A stretch of 37,100 bases of DNA from Sphingomonadales bacterium (lineage in GTDB: Bacteria; Bacteroidota; Bacteroidia; UBA7662). The translations under genes were made by a program, and so were the position numbers. Position 1 is the first letter of the stretch. Each line of letters opens with the position of its first letter. The notes beneath the pieces were generated by a model, which worked only from the letters and a program-made list of their open reading frames with translations, did no database searches and had not been told where the DNA came from. The stretch lies in contig VHAX01000022.1 in NCBI GenBank assembly GCA_016872215.1, positions 1-37,100 on the forward strand, in the 5' to 3' direction. Shown piece after piece: positions 34,426 to 37,100 of the stretch.

Positions 34426-34602
34426 TCCTTCAACGCCTCTTAAGGAGGGGGCTGCGTCTGGCGTTGAAGGCCACGACCTCTTCCTTATGGTCCACGGCAG
34501 ATATAACAACGCAAACATGGAAAGGACCGTTGCCAGGCCCAGCGGAACAATCAACCCAAGGCTCAGGGACAAACTTTTGGTGATCCGGAGCAGCATACTC
34601 AA
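34411..34602 (-). CDS. Doubtful small single-helix membrane protein
   Basis: A 63-codon frame with one hydrophobic stretch, LSLGLIVPLGLATVLSMFALL, and a basic tail. It lies in a region without recognisable genes and overlaps the -33 region of the operon promoter. No family is recognised. Another frame of similar length overlaps it, so this may be chance. Listed because nothing better explains the segment. Confidence 0.2.
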   Translation of the reverse strand: MSMLLRITKSLSLSLGLIVPLGLATVLSMFALLYLPWTIRKRSWPSTPDAAPSLRGVEGFLGC

Positions 34603-34805
34603 ACATAAGATTTACACTGCGTAGGGACCTCTGCGCTGCATTCTGGACCTGCCAGGAAGAAACCAGACCGGTACTTTTCATTCAGGCCAAAGATGCAAGG
34701 GGTGGGGAGACCGTGACCAGCCCTGCAATCTGGCCAGACCCGTGAAAGTGGTGCAGTGCCCAACGTACACTCTCTGGTGCCCCAGTCTTTTCAATAGTTT
34801 GAGAG

Positions 34806-34958
34806 TCATTGGGTGAAGTAGATTCCCGCTTCAAAATTATACTTTTGGCTCGAATAATTTCCTATGCTTTTCGCGTAGCACAGGGAGACGGAAATTAACT
34901 CGTACATGATGCAGTTTTTCGCCTGGTCGTAATTCACCAGAATGCCTTTTACAACCAC
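34806..34958 (-). other. Unassigned 50-codon frame, possible gene fragment
   Basis: Starting at GTG (34958), the frame reads VVVKGILVNYDQAKNCIMYE and then LISVSLCYAKSIGNYSSQKY before stopping at 34806. The residue mix looks protein-like. It begins exactly where the formate-tetrahydrofolate ligase-like fragment ends. It may be the tail of another deleted gene; no family is recognised. Confidence 0.25.
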
Positions 34959-34959
34959 T

Positions 34960-35118
34960 CAATTTTCCTTTGGGATCATCGGCGCGGGTGTATTTGAGGT
35001 GGATTTTCGCTTTATAGCACATGAACAGGTCGAGCGAATCGGGGGCGATGTTGAGGCGGCCGGTGATTTCTGTTATGGAACGAATGGGGGCGACGCTGGC
35101 GATTTCCCGGTCGGTTAT
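34960..35118 (-). pseudogene. N-terminal fragment of a formate-tetrahydrofolate ligase gene
   Basis: The minus frame reads TDREIASVAPIRSITEITGR, then LNIAPDSLDLF, then YKAKIHLKYTRADDPKGKL. This follows the family N-terminus as I know it: 'TDIEIAQ.AK..PI.EIA.KLGI..DDLELYGKYKAK..L…DGKL'. The position of the expected start codon is ATA (35118-35116), not ATG. After GKL the frame leaves the family, and the P-loop region GEGKTT is missing, so about 90% of the gene is gone. A 12-bp direct repeat, ACCGCCATAA-GA/CC, precedes it. By-eye homology; an alignment would settle it. Confidence 0.55.
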
Positions 35119-35358
35119 GGCGGTTCTTATGGCGGTGGGTTAAAAGTCGTATTGGGTTGTAGTATTGCGGAGAGGTGCATTCCAAAAATACAATAAACGG
35201 AGGCGGCTAGCCATATAATTTTACAGATTGGTGAAATGTTGCGAATGACATTAAACCTTGCGACACTATGAAGTCTATGGGGGTGCTTTCCATATATTGT
35301 ATTAAGTTGACTAACCAATCCAGACATCATGAAATCAATCCCGTTAAATCCAAACATT

Positions 35359-36183
35359 ATGAAATCAAGTTTATTAAACTTGGTTGTAGCAGGGGTGTTG
35401 TTAACCAGCCTTTTGACCTCCTGCGGAAGGGGCGAGCGCAATGAAGATACATTGTTTGACCAATTCCTCGAGGCTGATGCGGGCAACGAGCAGCTCACCC
35501 AGTTCGAGGATGACGGCGCCGAAGCCGCGCTCGACAGCCGGGTGGCCGATTCCGAGGTGGCCGGCCTGCTCAGCTCTGGTGGTTGCGCCACCGTGACGCG
35601 CGACACCCTGTCGAATCCGCGCCGAATTACGATCGATTTTGGTTTGGTGAACTGCCTGTGCCGCGATGGCCGCTACAGGCGGGGGATGGTGTATATCGAT
35701 TATACCGGACAAAGAGGTGTGCCCGGCAGCACCGCTACCCTCAGCTTCAACGGCTATTTCGTGAACGACCGCGGAATATCAGGCAGCCGCACTATCAGTT
35801 TCGATAGTTCCCCAGGCGGGAATCCGCAGCGCACAACCACCTACAACATTACGGTGACCCCACCCAATCAGTCGGGCTCCTACAACCGGCAGGGCCAACG
35901 CGTGCGCGAGAAAATCGCCGGCGACGGCACCAGCAGTTTGCTCGACGATGTGTACCTGATGACCGGAAGCGGCAGTGGCAGCCGAACGGGTGGACTCATC
36001 TACAGCCATAGCATTGTGACGCCCCTGCGCCGCGAGGGTAGCTGCGCGTGGATCGTTTCGGGTAGCATACAGTTTAGCCGCAACAACCGGCTCACCCGCA
36101 CGCTCGACTTCGGGAACGGCACGTGCGACGACCAGGCGATCGTGAGCAACGGATCCCGCACCCGCAACATTACGCTGCCTTGA
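35359..36183 (+). CDS. Predicted lipoprotein of unknown function
   Basis: A 274-residue protein from MKSSLLNLVVAGVLL; a Met ten codons earlier gives a poorer signal peptide. The lipobox is LLTSC, followed by an acidic linker (GERNEDTLFDQFLEAD). The body is beta-rich with evenly spaced Cys residues (GGCATVTRDTL, NCLCRDGRYRRGMVYIDYTG, EGSCAWIVSGSIQF, NGTCDDQAIVSNG). RRITIDFGLVNC and TLSFNGYFVNDRGISG give it the look of repeats seen in uncharacterised Bacteroidota lipoproteins. It is probably anchored in the outer or inner membrane. No partner gene is adjacent. Confidence 0.7.
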   Translation: MKSSLLNLVVAGVLLTSLLTSCGRGERNEDTLFDQFLEADAGNEQLTQFEDDGAEAALDSRVADSEVAGLLSSGGCATVTRDTLSNPRRITIDFGLVNCLCRDGRYRRGMVYIDYTGQRGVPGSTATLSFNGYFVNDRGISGSRTISFDSSPGGNPQRTTTYNITVTPPNQSGSYNRQGQRVREKIAGDGTSSLLDDVYLMTGSGSGSRTGGLIYSHSIVTPLRREGSCAWIVSGSIQFSRNNRLTRTLDFGNGTCDDQAIVSNGSRTRNITLP

Positions 36184-36261
36184 GTGGGTCATGGAAAAGG
36201 ATTTATTGATTGTCGAAGGCCGAATATGGGATTAGTACCGCAAAGAGATTGATCCATCGAT

Positions 36262-36279
36262 AAAAAGGCATGATGCCTT
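36262..36279 (-). terminator. Rho-independent terminator of the phosphodiester glycosidase-like gene
   Basis: Read on the minus strand, AAGGCA-TCA-TGCCTT forms a perfect 6-bp stem with a 3-base loop. It is followed by TTTAT, about 30 bp past the stop codon at 36309. Confidence 0.65.
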
Positions 36280-36308
36280 GGAAGACAGCGAATTAAGCAT
36301 CGACCGTT

Positions 36309-37091
36309 CTACTCCATGACCGCCAACAAGGGGCCGAGCTTGCTGCCTGTGCTCAGGCGGCCTAAGCTTGGGCAATACAGGGTAGAAACGCCGCCATCGA
36401 GGTAAAGCGCATTATAGCAGCCTTTCTGAAGCATGTATTCGGCAAATTGATGGAAGTTTACCGATCGGTTGGATAGGGCAAAAACGACATGCCCGTCTTT
36501 GCGGATACCTACCCCATTGCGGATGTACAGGCTGTTAGAAGTAGGAGAAAAAGCACGGCCGCGGTTGATTTGGCCGTTGATGAGCAGCATGGGCCCCGAT
36601 TGTGTCGCAAATTGGACGGCAGATCGTTTTAGGAAATCGTGCGATGTACAAATCCCAGCCTTGCCATCCTTGGTCACATAGAAAACGCCGTTGGGTTGAA
36701 GGTAGAAATTGGAACTATTCCCGCTGCTGCTGTTCAGGAGCAATGTACCATGCTTGGCAGACGTGCAGCAGCCGGGTTTACCATGAACAACCAGCAAACC
36801 CATCGGATGCCCCTGAGGAGTGGCAAGAAACATCCCGGCATTCATCCCCAGGATCAGCTTTCGTTTACCGAGTTTGCTCTGGGGATCTTCAATGTGCGCT
36901 TTCAGTCGACCCAGGTCGCCCAGAATTTTTCCGTCCCGACCCTTCAAGTGCACCTCGATGCGCTGACAACTGGGGTCAACGGTCAAAGAAGAGATGGGGT
37001 TGATGAATACCCAAATCACGCCAAGCAAAAGTGCGGCGCCCGGGATGGCCGCCAGCTTCCACAAAACCGTTTTCAAGGCTAAAGGAGACAT
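36309..37091 (-). CDS. Phosphodiester glycosidase (NAGPA/DUF2233) family protein
   Basis: A 260-residue protein with an N-terminal membrane anchor or signal (LAAIPGAALLLGVIWVFINP, about 13-32). The DUF2233/NAGPA blocks are clear: LILGMNAGMFLATPQGHPMGLLV (about 79-101), FATQSGPMLLINGQIN (about 161-176), SLYIRNGVGI and CYNALYLDGGVSTLYCPS near the end. The family includes the mammalian uncovering enzyme, which removes GlcNAc from phosphodiesters, and bacterial exopolysaccharide-linked hydrolases. It probably acts on a sugar phosphodiester in the periplasm. Upstream context is cut by the window edge. Confidence 0.88.
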   Translation of the reverse strand: MSPLALKTVLWKLAAIPGAALLLGVIWVFINPISSLTVDPSCQRIEVHLKGRDGKILGDLGRLKAHIEDPQSKLGKRKLILGMNAGMFLATPQGHPMGLLVVHGKPGCCTSAKHGTLLLNSSSGNSSNFYLQPNGVFYVTKDGKAGICTSHDFLKRSAVQFATQSGPMLLINGQINRGRAFSPTSNSLYIRNGVGIRKDGHVVFALSNRSVNFHQFAEYMLQKGCYNALYLDGGVSTLYCPSLGRLSTGSKLGPLLAVME

Positions 37092-37100
37092 GCGGTCGTT

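Noticed and set aside
34430-34681. 83-codon minus-strand ORF upstream of the porin operon
   Set aside because: No recognisable domain, and it overlaps the likely operon promoter and another frame; probably chance or debris.

Overview
The window comes from a member of the Bacteroidota, most likely a Chitinophagales/Saprospirales-type environmental bacterium. Five proteins carry type IX secretion sorting signals: four type A 'PNP…' tails and one gliding-motility-type (CHU_C) tail. Typical Bacteroidota families are present (DUF4270, DUF5686, a short GT5 'glycogen synthase', UPF0316, PiT with DUF47 and an OprP-type porin). The best promoters fit the Bacteroidota TTG-N19-23-TAnnTTTG pattern. No RNA gene, CRISPR array, intact transposase or recognisable defence system was found.

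Layout. Positions 1-5650 are AT-rich and hold three minus-strand secreted proteins (CotH/lamin-tail, alpha/beta hydrolase, unassigned), all with type IX tails. Positions 5813-7746 hold a FemAB-like acyltransferase, a tiny membrane protein and a possible RNase H-fold nuclease. Positions 7747-8368 are non-coding, with a 70-bp tandem array and a possible insertion-sequence end. Positions 8369-14736 hold a DUF5686 outer-membrane protein, a secreted GH18 protein, apt, a DUF1801 protein and a vWA protein. Positions 14747-18921 are a two-gene lipoprotein operon (GH13 amylase, then a YtcJ-like amidohydrolase). Positions 19066-20029 hold a frameshifted membrane-protein gene and a UPF0316 gene.

Positions 20197-26441 are a tightly packed minus-strand operon: panC, panD, a UPF0104-type membrane protein, rfaE2 and a 1116-residue secreted Ig/PKD protein. 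Divergent from it, 26553-30881 carries the short GT5 protein, a DUF4270 lipoprotein and glmS. Positions 30947-34338 are a phosphate-uptake operon (outer-membrane porin, DUF47 regulator, PiT permease). Positions 34339-35358 look like gene debris, including what I read as the first ~55 codons of a formate-tetrahydrofolate ligase gene. The window ends with a lipoprotein and a phosphodiester-glycosidase (DUF2233) protein.

The main theme I could support is sequence plasticity rather than a new defence or biosynthetic system. There are minisatellites in non-coding DNA (70 bp; 31 bp with a 62-bp higher-order period growing out of the apt stop codon). There are in-frame low-complexity insertions in otherwise conserved proteins (PanC, amidohydrolase, DUF5686 protein). 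A TA-tract frameshift interrupts a conserved membrane protein. At least two gene remnants are present. I did not find a convincing previously undescribed multi-gene system. All functional assignments come from reading motifs by eye; no database search was run.
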